DNA of 64,000 nt from Hydrocarboniclastica marina. Lineage in GTDB: Bacteria > Pseudomonadota > Gammaproteobacteria > Pseudomonadales > Oleiphilaceae. The stretch spans positions 3,782,692 to 3,846,691 of the forward strand of contig NZ_CP031093.1 of NCBI RefSeq assembly GCF_004851605.1. Direction: 5' to 3'. Position 1 is the first letter of the stretch, and each line of letters opens with the position of its first letter. Positions 15,283 through 24,438 of this stretch are shown here, piece by piece. A model generated the notes under the pieces. It made no database searches. It was not told the origin of the DNA and worked only from the letters and a program-made list of their open reading frames with translations. A program made the position numbers and the translations under genes.

Positions 15283-17853
15283 ATGCAAAAAATCGGCAAG
15301 CATGTAGCACGTCATCAGTATCTCCACATATGCCTCCGCCCAGAGTTGGACGAAACCGACCAGCGCTTGATAGAGGCGGCCGCCCGCCAGGCATCGGTAA
15401 CCCCGGGCGACCACTTTAATGTTATAAAGCTAGCTGAGGACCGGCGCAGCCTCACGCTGCTCGATTACCCAGGCTTCTTCGAAGAAGCTTTCCCCATCCT
15501 CCGCCGCTATTGGACTGTTGACCTCAAAACCGAACAGCATCGTTTTCGAACCTATGAGGACTCCAATAACCCGCCCATTCTCCACCGCAAAGAACTGTTA
15601 CTCCCCAAAATCCACGAAAGCTTTTCGCAGTATGCCGAGCTCACGAAATCAGCTGAAGACATTGGGTTATTCGACGATCCTAATCGCATCGGTTTCTTAC
15701 GAGCATGGGAAGCGCTATTGCAGCAGAAGGGCTTTCGCGTCGTTGGCCACGATCTAGTGCCCGTCGGTAACGCAGAGGAGACCTTACAAGCTGAATGCGT
15801 ACGGCCACCGAATGGAGAAACTGTGGCACGACACCTTACCGCCCTCACCCGCTACGGCTTGTCGGCGCCTATGCAAACCCTAGCGCGCTTCGGGTACCTA
15901 GATGGCTCAAAGACCATCTTTGACTACGGGTGCGGTAAAGGCGGTGACCTCGAAACGCTCAGAGAAAATAACCTTATGGTTTGGGGCTGGGATCCTTATT
16001 ACGCCCCTGAAAACGAAAAGCGGTCGGCACACATCGTCAATCTCGGCTTCGTGATTAATGTGATTGAGAATTTCGAAGAAAGGATCCAAGCACTGGTAGG
16101 GGCCTATGAGTTAGCCGATCAGCTCCTGGTAGTTTCTGCGATGATTGCGAACCAGGAAGCCATGAAAGGCAAGCCCTATGGAGACGGCGTCCTAACTTCC
16201 AGGAACACGTTCCAGAAGTACTTTACACAGTCGGAGCTGAGTCATTTCCTTGCAGAAACGCTCGGTGAAGAACCCGTAGCTGTAGCACCTGGCGTCTTCT
16301 ATGTATTCAAAGATAAAGACGCAGAACAGCGCTTTATGTATAACCGGTTTGCACACAGACGACCGTCCAGCTTACGAATCAGAAGATCTGCGCGGGAGCA
16401 TCGCCCAAGAGCCCAGGTTGACCGCGTGCAGGAGAAGTACGCGAAGCACGGCGAGCTTCTAGAACCGCTCTGGCAGTTGTGGCTACAACTTGGCCGTAAG
16501 CCGGAGCGCAGCGAAGTCGATCTCCTGTCGATCACTCAAGGCCTCGGGTCTCTGCCAGCAGCACTCCGCCTGATCGCAAGTTACAAAGGAGAAGGAGCTG
16601 AAGCTCTACTGGAGGACGCCCGAAAAAAGCGCATCGACGACCTACGTGTTTATTTTGCACAGCTCCAATTCGAGCGGCGAAAGGTCTACCGGCACCTTGA
16701 CCCCAGCCTTAAAAACGACATCAAAACCTTTTTCGGCAGTTTGAAAGACGCAATGCTCGAAGGCCAGCAGCTTCTGTTCGATTTGAGCCAGGCGGAGAAG
16801 ATTAATCTTGCATGCCAGCAAGCCGCAGAACATGGCCTTGGCTGGCTGGACGAGAGCCATTCCTTACAGCTACACACCAGCCTTGTTGAACAGCTTCCCC
16901 CTGTTCTACGGAGCTATGTCAGCTGTGGCACCCTTCTTTACGGTGACATTTCTAGCGCCGATCTCATAAAGATCCATATCCGATCAGGCAAACTAACCCT
17001 GATGAAATTCGACGACTTTGTAGGCAAAGCGCTACCGCGAATGCTCGAGCGAGTCAAAATTAACCTGCGCACGCAGAAGCTCGATTTCTTCGACTATGGG
17101 GAGCTATACACGCCGCCCTACCTCTACCTGAAATCAAGATTTATAAACGAGGAATTCCCGCACTTCGGTGAGCAACAAGCATTCGACGAGAAACTCGAAA
17201 CACTCAACCTTTTTGACTTTAGTGAGCACGGTCCGGAGGTCGATGTGTTCGATGCACAACTGGAGGCGCGCCGCTACCAAGTCAATGGATTCGAGCTAGA
17301 GCGCAGCCGAACCATCCCCAATATTGACGCCGCGTGCGGGCAGTTTTTGACCTATCGCGACCTCATTGAGTGCGGGGAGACTCAGACTGCCAGCCGCATG
17401 CAAAATTTCCCGACACAGCCAGCTACCTACACGGCACTGCTCGACTTAGCCGCCGAGCTACTGGACCCGATCATTGATTATTTCGGAATGATTAAGCTTA
17501 CCTTTGGATTCTGCTCTCCCGCTTTAGCGAAGAACATAAAAGGAAGGATCGCACCCAAACTAGACCAGCACGCAGCACATGAGCGTAATCGGCTAGGGAA
17601 ACCGATCTGTGACAGAAAAGGGGCTGCAGTTGATTTCGTGATAGAAGACGAAGATATGGTCGAGGTTAGTAAATGGATTGCCGAGAACCTCAGGTTTGAT
17701 CGAATGTATGTCTACGGGGTAAATCAGCCCCTCCACCTGAGCTTTAGCGACGCCCCCAAAGCGCAGATAACTCTAATGACGCCTGATAAGAAGGGAGTTC
17801 GGCTTATTCCCAAAACAGTAGGTCTCGAAAGTTACTTAGAAGCTGACTCTTGA
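15283..17853 (+). CDS. DNA phosphorothioation-associated putative methyltransferase
   Basis: An 856-residue protein. The N-terminus (GKHVARHQYLHICLRPEL) and overall length match the family annotated as phosphorothioation-associated putative methyltransferase, usually found beside dnd or ssp genes. A class I SAM-binding motif FDYGCGKGGD is at residues 213-222, followed by WGWDPYY at about 234-240. The C-terminal 450 residues are a long helical and mixed domain of unknown role. It could methylate DNA within or near the phosphorothioate site, or modify another target; no catalytic NPPY/DPPY motif is obvious. It lies 90 bp from the convergent sspA gene. Frames are intact. Confidence 0.82.
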   Translation: MQKIGKHVARHQYLHICLRPELDETDQRLIEAAARQASVTPGDHFNVIKLAEDRRSLTLLDYPGFFEEAFPILRRYWTVDLKTEQHRFRTYEDSNNPPILHRKELLLPKIHESFSQYAELTKSAEDIGLFDDPNRIGFLRAWEALLQQKGFRVVGHDLVPVGNAEETLQAECVRPPNGETVARHLTALTRYGLSAPMQTLARFGYLDGSKTIFDYGCGKGGDLETLRENNLMVWGWDPYYAPENEKRSAHIVNLGFVINVIENFEERIQALVGAYELADQLLVVSAMIANQEAMKGKPYGDGVLTSRNTFQKYFTQSELSHFLAETLGEEPVAVAPGVFYVFKDKDAEQRFMYNRFAHRRPSSLRIRRSAREHRPRAQVDRVQEKYAKHGELLEPLWQLWLQLGRKPERSEVDLLSITQGLGSLPAALRLIASYKGEGAEALLEDARKKRIDDLRVYFAQLQFERRKVYRHLDPSLKNDIKTFFGSLKDAMLEGQQLLFDLSQAEKINLACQQAAEHGLGWLDESHSLQLHTSLVEQLPPVLRSYVSCGTLLYGDISSADLIKIHIRSGKLTLMKFDDFVGKALPRMLERVKINLRTQKLDFFDYGELYTPPYLYLKSRFINEEFPHFGEQQAFDEKLETLNLFDFSEHGPEVDVFDAQLEARRYQVNGFELERSRTIPNIDAACGQFLTYRDLIECGETQTASRMQNFPTQPATYTALLDLAAELLDPIIDYFGMIKLTFGFCSPALAKNIKGRIAPKLDQHAAHERNRLGKPICDRKGAAVDFVIEDEDMVEVSKWIAENLRFDRMYVYGVNQPLHLSFSDAPKAQITLMTPDKKGVRLIPKTVGLESYLEADS

Positions 17854-17942
17854 ACCAAGCTTTAGCTGCAGCTTTTTACCGCTTCTCTGACAGCTCCAAG
17901 CGCGCAGGTGGAGCCTCTCGCCTCTCATGGCGACGGGGTCGC

Positions 17943-19100
17943 TCAAATCAATGAGGCAATCTTTGCAGCAAGCAATTTCACCGCGTCATCTACCTGCTGC
18001 TCATCGCTGAATCTCCCCAGGCTGAATCGAATAGAGCTTGCTGCGCGTTCCCTATCGAGCCCGATGGCTTGGAGGACGTAGGATTGGTCAATTGTCCCGC
18101 TATTACACGCCGACCCTGTAGATGCACACAAATGCGGCTGCAGAGACGTCAATAACCAATGGGCATCGACGCCGGCGAACTGAATGCTCAAATTCCCAGG
18201 GTGAGCGCGGGCGTCAGTTGAGCCGTTTACCTCGTAACGAACACCAGCAGCCGAAAGCCCTTCGAAAAATCGAACCTTGAGCCCTCTAAGTCGGGCACGC
18301 TCTCCGACTGCCTCTTCCATCATAATCTCAGCCGCCCTTCCGAAACCCACGCATAGTGGAGTTGGCAAAGTGCCTGACCGGAGTCCGCCCTGCTGCCCCC
18401 CGCCGTGAATCAGAGGGGGAAAACTCGACTGCAGCTCTGAGCGCACGTAAAGCGCGCCAACCCCTTTCGGCCCATAGATCTTGTGCGCTGAAAGGCTAAG
18501 GAAATCCACGCCTAAACTAGCCACATCCAGGTCTATCGCTACAGGCGCCTGCGCTGCATCGCAATGAAACAGAGCACCATACTCATGAGCGAGTGCGGCG
18601 AGCATGGAAATATCCTGGATGGAGCCAATCTCATTGTTTACCGCCATAATCGCCACTAGCAGAACATCCTCGTCTAACAGGTGCCTATAGGCATCCTGGT
18701 CTATTCGACCGTCCGCATGCACGGGAACGACCTCAAGCGTCAAGCCGAATTCGTCTGCCACCGTTTCTGCGGTAGCAAGAACGCACTTATGCTCGGTCGC
18801 AGCGACAACTAACTTTCTACGTCTACTACGGTTGGCTTTCGCCACGGCAGATAGCACATGGTTATTGGATTCCGTTGCGCCAGAGGTAAAGACTATTTCT
18901 TCAGAATTTGCCCCGATAAGGAAGGCAATTTTGCCACGCGCGATCTCTACAGCTCGATCTGCACTCCATCCCAAAGCATGATCAGATGAGTGGGGGTTCC
19001 CAAAAAAACGTGTAAAATGCGGCAGCATTTCCTCAAGAACACGCTCATCCACGGGCGTAGTCGCCTGATAGTCCATGTAAATAGAATTTTCTACCCGCAA
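17943..19100 (-). CDS. sspA: cysteine desulfurase of the phosphorothioation system (SspA/DndA-like)
   Basis: A 385-residue NifS/IscS-type PLP enzyme. The PLP lysine is K207 in SAHKIYGPKG, and the catalytic cysteine is C332 in GSACNSG. It would mobilise sulfur from cysteine to the PAPS-reductase-like protein encoded at 23553. I take the TTG at 19100 because GAGGTGG lies just upstream; the first ATG (19076) has no ribosome site. It is divergent from sspB with a 108-bp gap, as in described Ssp loci. The symbol is given by context; DndA and SspA cannot be separated by sequence alone. Confidence 0.87.
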   Translation of the reverse strand: MRVENSIYMDYQATTPVDERVLEEMLPHFTRFFGNPHSSDHALGWSADRAVEIARGKIAFLIGANSEEIVFTSGATESNNHVLSAVAKANRSRRRKLVVAATEHKCVLATAETVADEFGLTLEVVPVHADGRIDQDAYRHLLDEDVLLVAIMAVNNEIGSIQDISMLAALAHEYGALFHCDAAQAPVAIDLDVASLGVDFLSLSAHKIYGPKGVGALYVRSELQSSFPPLIHGGGQQGGLRSGTLPTPLCVGFGRAAEIMMEEAVGERARLRGLKVRFFEGLSAAGVRYEVNGSTDARAHPGNLSIQFAGVDAHWLLTSLQPHLCASTGSACNSGTIDQSYVLQAIGLDRERAASSIRFSLGRFSDEQQVDDAVKLLAAKIASLI

Positions 19101-19208
19101 GAAGCCACCTCACTCTCAAATTTGGAACTGGAGGATGCCTCCAGTTGCATTGACGTTAACGGCGTCTCCCGCTACTGTCTAGACTGGAGACTCGATCCAG
19201 GGGAAAAA

Positions 19209-20168
19209 ATGTTTAACAGTCCACTCCACCAACCTAACTATCCGCCGCAGTTCTCAGGTCATGAAACATTCCCGATGCGCTATGGGTGGTTAAAAAAAGC
19301 ATTTGACGCGGTAGCCGAGTCACAGCAATCGCCACAAGAGCACTCGGTTTTTCACGATGCTAGCGCGATTGCGAGATTTGGGGTGGGTAAAAATATGGTT
19401 GCAGCAATGCGCCATTGGGCCACGCAGTGCGGGGTCATTAAAAACGGAGGCAAGGGAAACCAAGCGGCTACGACGAGCCTAGGAGAGAAGATTTTCTCAG
19501 ATGATGGGCTAGACCCCTATATGGAGAACCCCTCTACACTTTGGCTGCTGCACTGGAACTTAGCTTCGAATCATAAGCTTACTACCTGGTACTGGGTCTT
19601 CAGTCACTTTCCCAACACTAGCTTTGATCGCGAAAACATAGTTCTGGCCTTGGAAAAGGTAGGGAATGAACGGAACTGGAGCCGCATGTCGCTTGCCACC
19701 ATAAAGCGCGATGTAGAGTGCTTTGTCCGTACATATGCCGCAAAACCCGCTTCAAAAAAACAAACTCATGAAGACACGATGGAATCTCCTCTCACCGAGT
19801 TAAGTCTTATCAAAGCCATAGGTAAAAAGGATGGGTTTCGTCTCATTCGCGGCCCGAAAGCAACGCTCGGTGACGGCGTGTTTACCTACGCTGTGCTTCA
19901 GTTTTGGCAGAACTATTCTGGCGCCAACACTATCTCATTGGAGGCATTAGCTCACCAACCGGGCTCGCCCGGCAAGGTCTTCCAGCTCAACGAAGAAGAG
20001 CTAACTGATCGCTTGTCTAGAATCGAATCTTCCAGCGATGGCAGCTTAAGGTGGTCTGAAACGGCTGGGCTCAAGCAGTTGGTTAAGTCCAAGGAACACT
20101 CAGAGCAAGAGATTTTGGAGATCATTAACAGAGACTACCAAGAGACTGCTGGAGAAAAGGCCGCCTAA
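19209..20168 (+). CDS. sspB: DUF4007 protein, SspB-like
   Basis: A 319-residue protein. The frame opens at 18990 inside sspA, but ATG 19209 has AGGGG upstream and begins the conserved domain, so I use it. QFSGHETFPMRYGWLKKAF (residues 14-32) and ARFGVGKNMVAAMRHWATQCG (about 55-75) are the DUF4007 signatures. In the described SspABCD system the DUF4007 protein SspB acts as a DNA nickase that allows sulfur insertion in one strand. It overlaps the next gene by one base (TAATG). This DUF4007 gene is the main evidence that the locus is Ssp-type (single-strand) rather than Dnd-type. Confidence 0.85.
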   Translation: MFNSPLHQPNYPPQFSGHETFPMRYGWLKKAFDAVAESQQSPQEHSVFHDASAIARFGVGKNMVAAMRHWATQCGVIKNGGKGNQAATTSLGEKIFSDDGLDPYMENPSTLWLLHWNLASNHKLTTWYWVFSHFPNTSFDRENIVLALEKVGNERNWSRMSLATIKRDVECFVRTYAAKPASKKQTHEDTMESPLTELSLIKAIGKKDGFRLIRGPKATLGDGVFTYAVLQFWQNYSGANTISLEALAHQPGSPGKVFQLNEEELTDRLSRIESSSDGSLRWSETAGLKQLVKSKEHSEQEILEIINRDYQETAGEKAA

Positions 20169-23100
20169 TGTACCTTTCAGAAACAGTTTACGTCGGCAGG
20201 CGCTTTCAACGCTCCATCCGAATCGACACCGATCTCCGTGATCCCGATGCGCTCACTGGCTTCATATGCCCGGAATCTTCAGCGGCCGTCCTTACCTCAA
20301 TGGCGAACCATATTGTAGAGAGCGGCCAAGCGGCGTTCACCTGGACGGGACCGTATGGGAGCGGGAAATCCAGCCTAGTCATCGCCCTAAGCGCCCTGAC
20401 CGATCAGAGCAAAAGCCGACGCGAGCAAGCTCGGAAAGCGGTCGGTGAAAAAGCCGCTAAAACCGTTGCCGAAGCATTCCCTCCTGGTAGGAGTGGCTGG
20501 ACCACTGTGCCAGTTATTGGGCAGCGTGCTGCAGCAGCGAAAGTAATCGGCGACGCTCTGGTCGAGAACGGCCTCGCCTATATTGCTCCAGAGGGGGGCT
20601 GGAACGATACAAACGTGTTGCAGAGCCTGCTGGATGCTGCGCAGAGCATGCCGGGTAAGGCTGGCCTCATCCTTTTTATTGATGAGATGGGTAAGTTTCT
20701 CGAGGCGGCCGCCAGAGACGGGGCAGACCTATATCTGTTTCAACAACTGGCCGAAGCTGCGTCCCGATCGAACGGCAAACTCATCGTCATCGGCATCCTC
20801 CATCAGGCGTTTGCGGAATACTCAAACAGGTTATCGAGGGACGCACGTGATGAATGGACCAAAATTCAAGGTCGCTTTATTGACCTAGCGGTAAACGCGG
20901 CTGGAGAGGAACAGCTAGACCTTTTGGCTCGAGCAATTCAGTCTAGCCACCCAGCATCGCCCCCAAGTGTTGCTGCGAAAGCCGTTGCAGAAACAATCCA
21001 GCAACACAAAGCCGGCGTTGGCCAAAATTTGGCTACCTTGCTAGAAGATACTTGGCCGCTCCATCCCGTTGTCGCGGCACTTCTAGGACCAATTTCTCGC
21101 CGACGGTTTGGCCAAAACCAGAGAAGTCTTTTTGGCTTTTTGAATTCCGCGGAGCCTGAAGGGTTTCAGGATTACCTTCGAGGCGCTACAGGCGACGTGA
21201 GGTACAGTCCTGCACGGCTATGGGACTATCTGCGAGTCAACCTAGAACCTTCCATAATTGCCTCGCCTGACGGCCATCGCTGGGCTATGGCCGCGGAAGC
21301 GCTAGACCGATGTGAAGCGAATGGAGGCTCGGCGCTTCATATCCAACTTCTGAAGACTATCGCTCTACTAGACCTTTTCCGCGAACGCTCCGGTTTGTAC
21401 CCCAGTCGAAAGCTACTCGCTAGTACCGTCGACGCGGCAGAGCTAGACATTGACAACGCCCTAGAAGATTTAAAGCGCTGGTCTTTCATTATCTATCGGA
21501 AGCATTTGTCTGCATTCGCGATTTTTGCCGGTAGCGATTTTAATATTGAAGAAGCGATCGAGAGCTCTCTCCAGGAAGTGCGTGACGTTAATTTTGAAAC
21601 CCTCCAAAAGATGGCCGGGCTTCAACCGGTTTTGGCTAAGAGGCATTATTTTCGTACCGGCGCTTTAAGATGGTTTGACATCCAACTCGGGTCTTTGACT
21701 GTCGTTACATCTACTGCCGTACAGTTCGCCCCTCAGCATGGGACGATAGGCCAATTCTTGTTGACGCTGCCAACACAAGGCGAGGATACAAAAACCGCCA
21801 AAGAGCGCTGTAAGGAAGCATCAAAGCGAGCCTCCCGAGAAGGGCTTGACGTGATCGTTGGCATGCCAAGCCAAGCCTGGACCATAATTGATCTCGCTAA
21901 GGAGCTCAAAGCTCTTGAAAAGGTCCAGGAGGAGCACTCCGAGCTACAGGGTGACCTGATCGCACGAAGAGAGGTTTCCGGACGCCTAGTTGGGCTCCAA
22001 AACCAGCTAGAGAGCGAACTGCAACAGGCGCTTTTGAATGCTACCTGGTTCCGCGGCGGCAAAGAGCTGCCACGGATGAACCTCCGGGGACTCAATAATC
22101 TGGCCTCAGAAATTGCTGATGAGCAGTACCCTGACACCCCAGAGCTCCATAATGAGCTCTTGAATAGAACCAAGCCCTCAAGCAGTGCCATAGCGGCACA
22201 GAACGCTCTGCTAAAAGCCATGGCAAACAAAAATGGCGAGCCCCGCCTCGGAATTGCCGGTTATCCTGCAGAAGGTGGCTTGTTCGAGTCGTTGCTTGAA
22301 AATACGGGGCTGTACGGGGCCACCGAACAAGGTTACGGATTCCAGCGCCCCAATTGGAGGAGGGATTCGGCAAAGCTCAACGAGGTCTGGCGCAGGGCGA
22401 CACGACACCTGGAAGAGAATTCTGACAGGTCTGTCGCTGTCGACGAGCTGTACGCGATTTGGGAAGAGAAGCCCTTCGGTATCAAACGCGGACTGATGCC
22501 GGTGCTTGCCGTCGCCTTCATTCTCTCTCATAGGGAGAATCTTGCCTTCTATCGCGAAGGAATCTTCCAGGCCCATTTTTCTGACTTAGATGTGGATTAC
22601 CTAGCGCAAGATCCAAAGTCCATACAGGTCCGCTGGATGGACCTCAGCGACATATCCAAGGATCTGTTGTCCGGTCTCGCTGAACTGGTGCGTAAACTCG
22701 ACCCGAACAATAGGCTGGAACAGCTTGCGCCTATTGATGTGGCCAGAGGCCTGATTGCGATCTTCGACCGCCTCCCGAAGTGGACCAAGCGAACGCAACG
22801 GTTATCTGCAAGCGCCATGAGCGTTCGAACTATATTCAAGCATGCTGTCGATCCGAACCAGTTGCTCTTCACAGACTTGCCCGGCGCTTATGAAAAGAAC
22901 GCCGATATCAAAAAGGCTGAGGTTGTACAAAACGTGATCGCACTTGTCGACGAGACACTGACGGAACTGGTTCAGGCCTACCCCAAAATGCTCGAAAGAA
23001 TTGCGGGGTCGATGCTTTCCGAACTTCATGTTCCGAGCGACTCGCCCCACGCCCTCGCGGAGCTGCGGGAGCGCGCCGCCAACATCAAGCAAATGTCTGG

Positions 23101-23566
23101 TGATTTCAGGCTCGATGCTTTTACCAACCGCCTAACGAGCTTCGATGCTACAACGATGGCAATCGAGGGGGTAGGAAGCCTTGCGGCAAACAAACCTCCC
23201 AGGGATTGGGTAGACGCAGATCTTGACGCGGCCGCCATCGAAATTGCTGCCTTCTCGCAAAAGTTCATCCGCACCGAAAGTTTTGCGCGCGTACAAGGTA
23301 GGAAGGACAAACGTCACTCCATGGCCGTCATCATCAGCCGTGAGGGAAAGCCGACCCCCTTACAAGCGGAGTTCGAGGTTACTGATACTGATAAACCAGC
23401 CATCGACGCACTCGTGGCCAAGGTTAGAGACCTTGTAAAGGGCGACCATGCACAGAAGCGAGAGATCGTCCTTGCAGCTCTGGCAGAGCTGAGCAGCGAC
23501 TACCTCACGACCGAGGAATACAAAGAGCAACTAACGCTTTTGGAGAGTACAGATGTCACAGCCTGA
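20168..23566 (+). CDS. sspC: large P-loop ATPase, SspC-like
   Basis: A 1132-residue protein with a Walker A motif GPYGSGKSS (residues 61-69) and a hydrophobic Walker B stretch LILFIDEMGKF (about 166-176). The rest is a long alpha-helical body with a coiled-coil-like section near residues 575-625 (KELKALEKVQEEHSELQGD). Position between the DUF4007 gene and the PAPS-reductase-like gene fits SspC, the ATPase of the Ssp modification complex. It overlaps sspD by 14 bases, so the three genes form one operon. BREX-type ATPases look similar at the N-terminus, but neither DUF4007 nor DndC-like partners occur there. Confidence 0.85.
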   Translation: MYLSETVYVGRRFQRSIRIDTDLRDPDALTGFICPESSAAVLTSMANHIVESGQAAFTWTGPYGSGKSSLVIALSALTDQSKSRREQARKAVGEKAAKTVAEAFPPGRSGWTTVPVIGQRAAAAKVIGDALVENGLAYIAPEGGWNDTNVLQSLLDAAQSMPGKAGLILFIDEMGKFLEAAARDGADLYLFQQLAEAASRSNGKLIVIGILHQAFAEYSNRLSRDARDEWTKIQGRFIDLAVNAAGEEQLDLLARAIQSSHPASPPSVAAKAVAETIQQHKAGVGQNLATLLEDTWPLHPVVAALLGPISRRRFGQNQRSLFGFLNSAEPEGFQDYLRGATGDVRYSPARLWDYLRVNLEPSIIASPDGHRWAMAAEALDRCEANGGSALHIQLLKTIALLDLFRERSGLYPSRKLLASTVDAAELDIDNALEDLKRWSFIIYRKHLSAFAIFAGSDFNIEEAIESSLQEVRDVNFETLQKMAGLQPVLAKRHYFRTGALRWFDIQLGSLTVVTSTAVQFAPQHGTIGQFLLTLPTQGEDTKTAKERCKEASKRASREGLDVIVGMPSQAWTIIDLAKELKALEKVQEEHSELQGDLIARREVSGRLVGLQNQLESELQQALLNATWFRGGKELPRMNLRGLNNLASEIADEQYPDTPELHNELLNRTKPSSSAIAAQNALLKAMANKNGEPRLGIAGYPAEGGLFESLLENTGLYGATEQGYGFQRPNWRRDSAKLNEVWRRATRHLEENSDRSVAVDELYAIWEEKPFGIKRGLMPVLAVAFILSHRENLAFYREGIFQAHFSDLDVDYLAQDPKSIQVRWMDLSDISKDLLSGLAELVRKLDPNNRLEQLAPIDVARGLIAIFDRLPKWTKRTQRLSASAMSVRTIFKHAVDPNQLLFTDLPGAYEKNADIKKAEVVQNVIALVDETLTELVQAYPKMLERIAGSMLSELHVPSDSPHALAELRERAANIKQMSGDFRLDAFTNRLTSFDATTMAIEGVGSLAANKPPRDWVDADLDAAAIEIAAFSQKFIRTESFARVQGRKDKRHSMAVIISREGKPTPLQAEFEVTDTDKPAIDALVAKVRDLVKGDHAQKREIVLAALAELSSDYLTTEEYKEQLTLLESTDVTA

Positions 23567-24389
23567 AAAGCACGTATTGGGCATTTCCGGTGGAAAAGAC
23601 AGTGCGGCACTGGCAATCTACATGCGCCAAAACCATCCCGAGCTCGATATAGACTATTTCTTCACAGATACCGGGAAGGAACTCCCAGAAGTATACGAGT
23701 TTCTCGGAAAGCTCGAGGGGTTTTTAGGCAAGCCGATACTCCGCCTGAATCCAGACCGCGACTTTGACTACTGGCTGAAACAATACAACAACTTCCTACC
23801 CTCGGCACAGACGCGATGGTGTACTCGGCAATTAAAGCTGAAGCCTTTTGAAGATTGGATCAAGCCGTTTTTGGATGACGGCGTGATGGTTCACAGTTAT
23901 GTGGCTATTAGAGCGGATGAGCCCTATCGCGAAGGCTACACCACCAGGAATGACAACCTGAAGGTGCTCCTTCCCTTTAGAGAAGCTGGCGTGGACAAAC
24001 CCGGTGTCACGGAGATTCTTGAGGCCTCCGGTCTTGGCTGGCCGAGATACTACGAGTGGCGCTCAAGAAGCGGCTGTACTTTCTGTTTTTATCAACAGAA
24101 GATCGAGTGGGTCCGCCTTAAAGAAAGGCATCCTGACGCATTTGAGGAAGCCATAACCTATGAGAAAACGGCCGTTGAAAACGGCTCCCCCTTCACTTGG
24201 AGTGAAGGGGAGTCCCTGAATGAACTCACTCAACCTGATCGTGTCCGCCAAATCAAAGAAGACCATGACCGCCGAGTTCTTCGCTTAAAAGCTCGAAAGA
24301 AAGCGAACCCTCTTCGACCAGACGATGATGCTATCGATATGGATGATCTCTATGGCCAACCCAAATTTTGTGTGACTTGCCACAAATAG
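23553..24389 (+). CDS. sspD: PAPS-reductase/ATP-pyrophosphatase family protein, SspD/DndC-like
   Basis: A 278-residue protein with an N-terminal PP-loop SGGKDS (residues 12-17) that would adenylate DNA or activate sulfur with ATP. Cysteines that could bind an iron-sulfur cluster or relay sulfur are C90, C175-x-x-C178 and C273-x-x-C276. This matches the shorter DndC relatives called SspD. It receives sulfur from SspA and inserts it in the DNA backbone with SspB and SspC. It starts 14 bases inside sspC and is convergent with the DGQHR gene, leaving only 49 bp between stops. Confidence 0.87.
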   Translation: MSQPEKHVLGISGGKDSAALAIYMRQNHPELDIDYFFTDTGKELPEVYEFLGKLEGFLGKPILRLNPDRDFDYWLKQYNNFLPSAQTRWCTRQLKLKPFEDWIKPFLDDGVMVHSYVAIRADEPYREGYTTRNDNLKVLLPFREAGVDKPGVTEILEASGLGWPRYYEWRSRSGCTFCFYQQKIEWVRLKERHPDAFEEAITYEKTAVENGSPFTWSEGESLNELTQPDRVRQIKEDHDRRVLRLKARKKANPLRPDDDAIDMDDLYGQPKFCVTCHK

Positions 24390-24438
24390 TAAGGCTATTT
24401 CGGGCAGAGTGGTAAACCGCATTATTCCTGAAACAACG

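Noticed and set aside
18990-19208. N-terminal extension of the DUF4007 gene into sspA
   Set aside because: The conserved domain starts at ATG 19209, which has its own ribosome site.
20168-23566. BREX-type ATPase (BrxC) for the 1132-aa protein
   Set aside because: Neighbours are DUF4007 and a DndC-like PP-loop protein, which define an Ssp module, not BREX.
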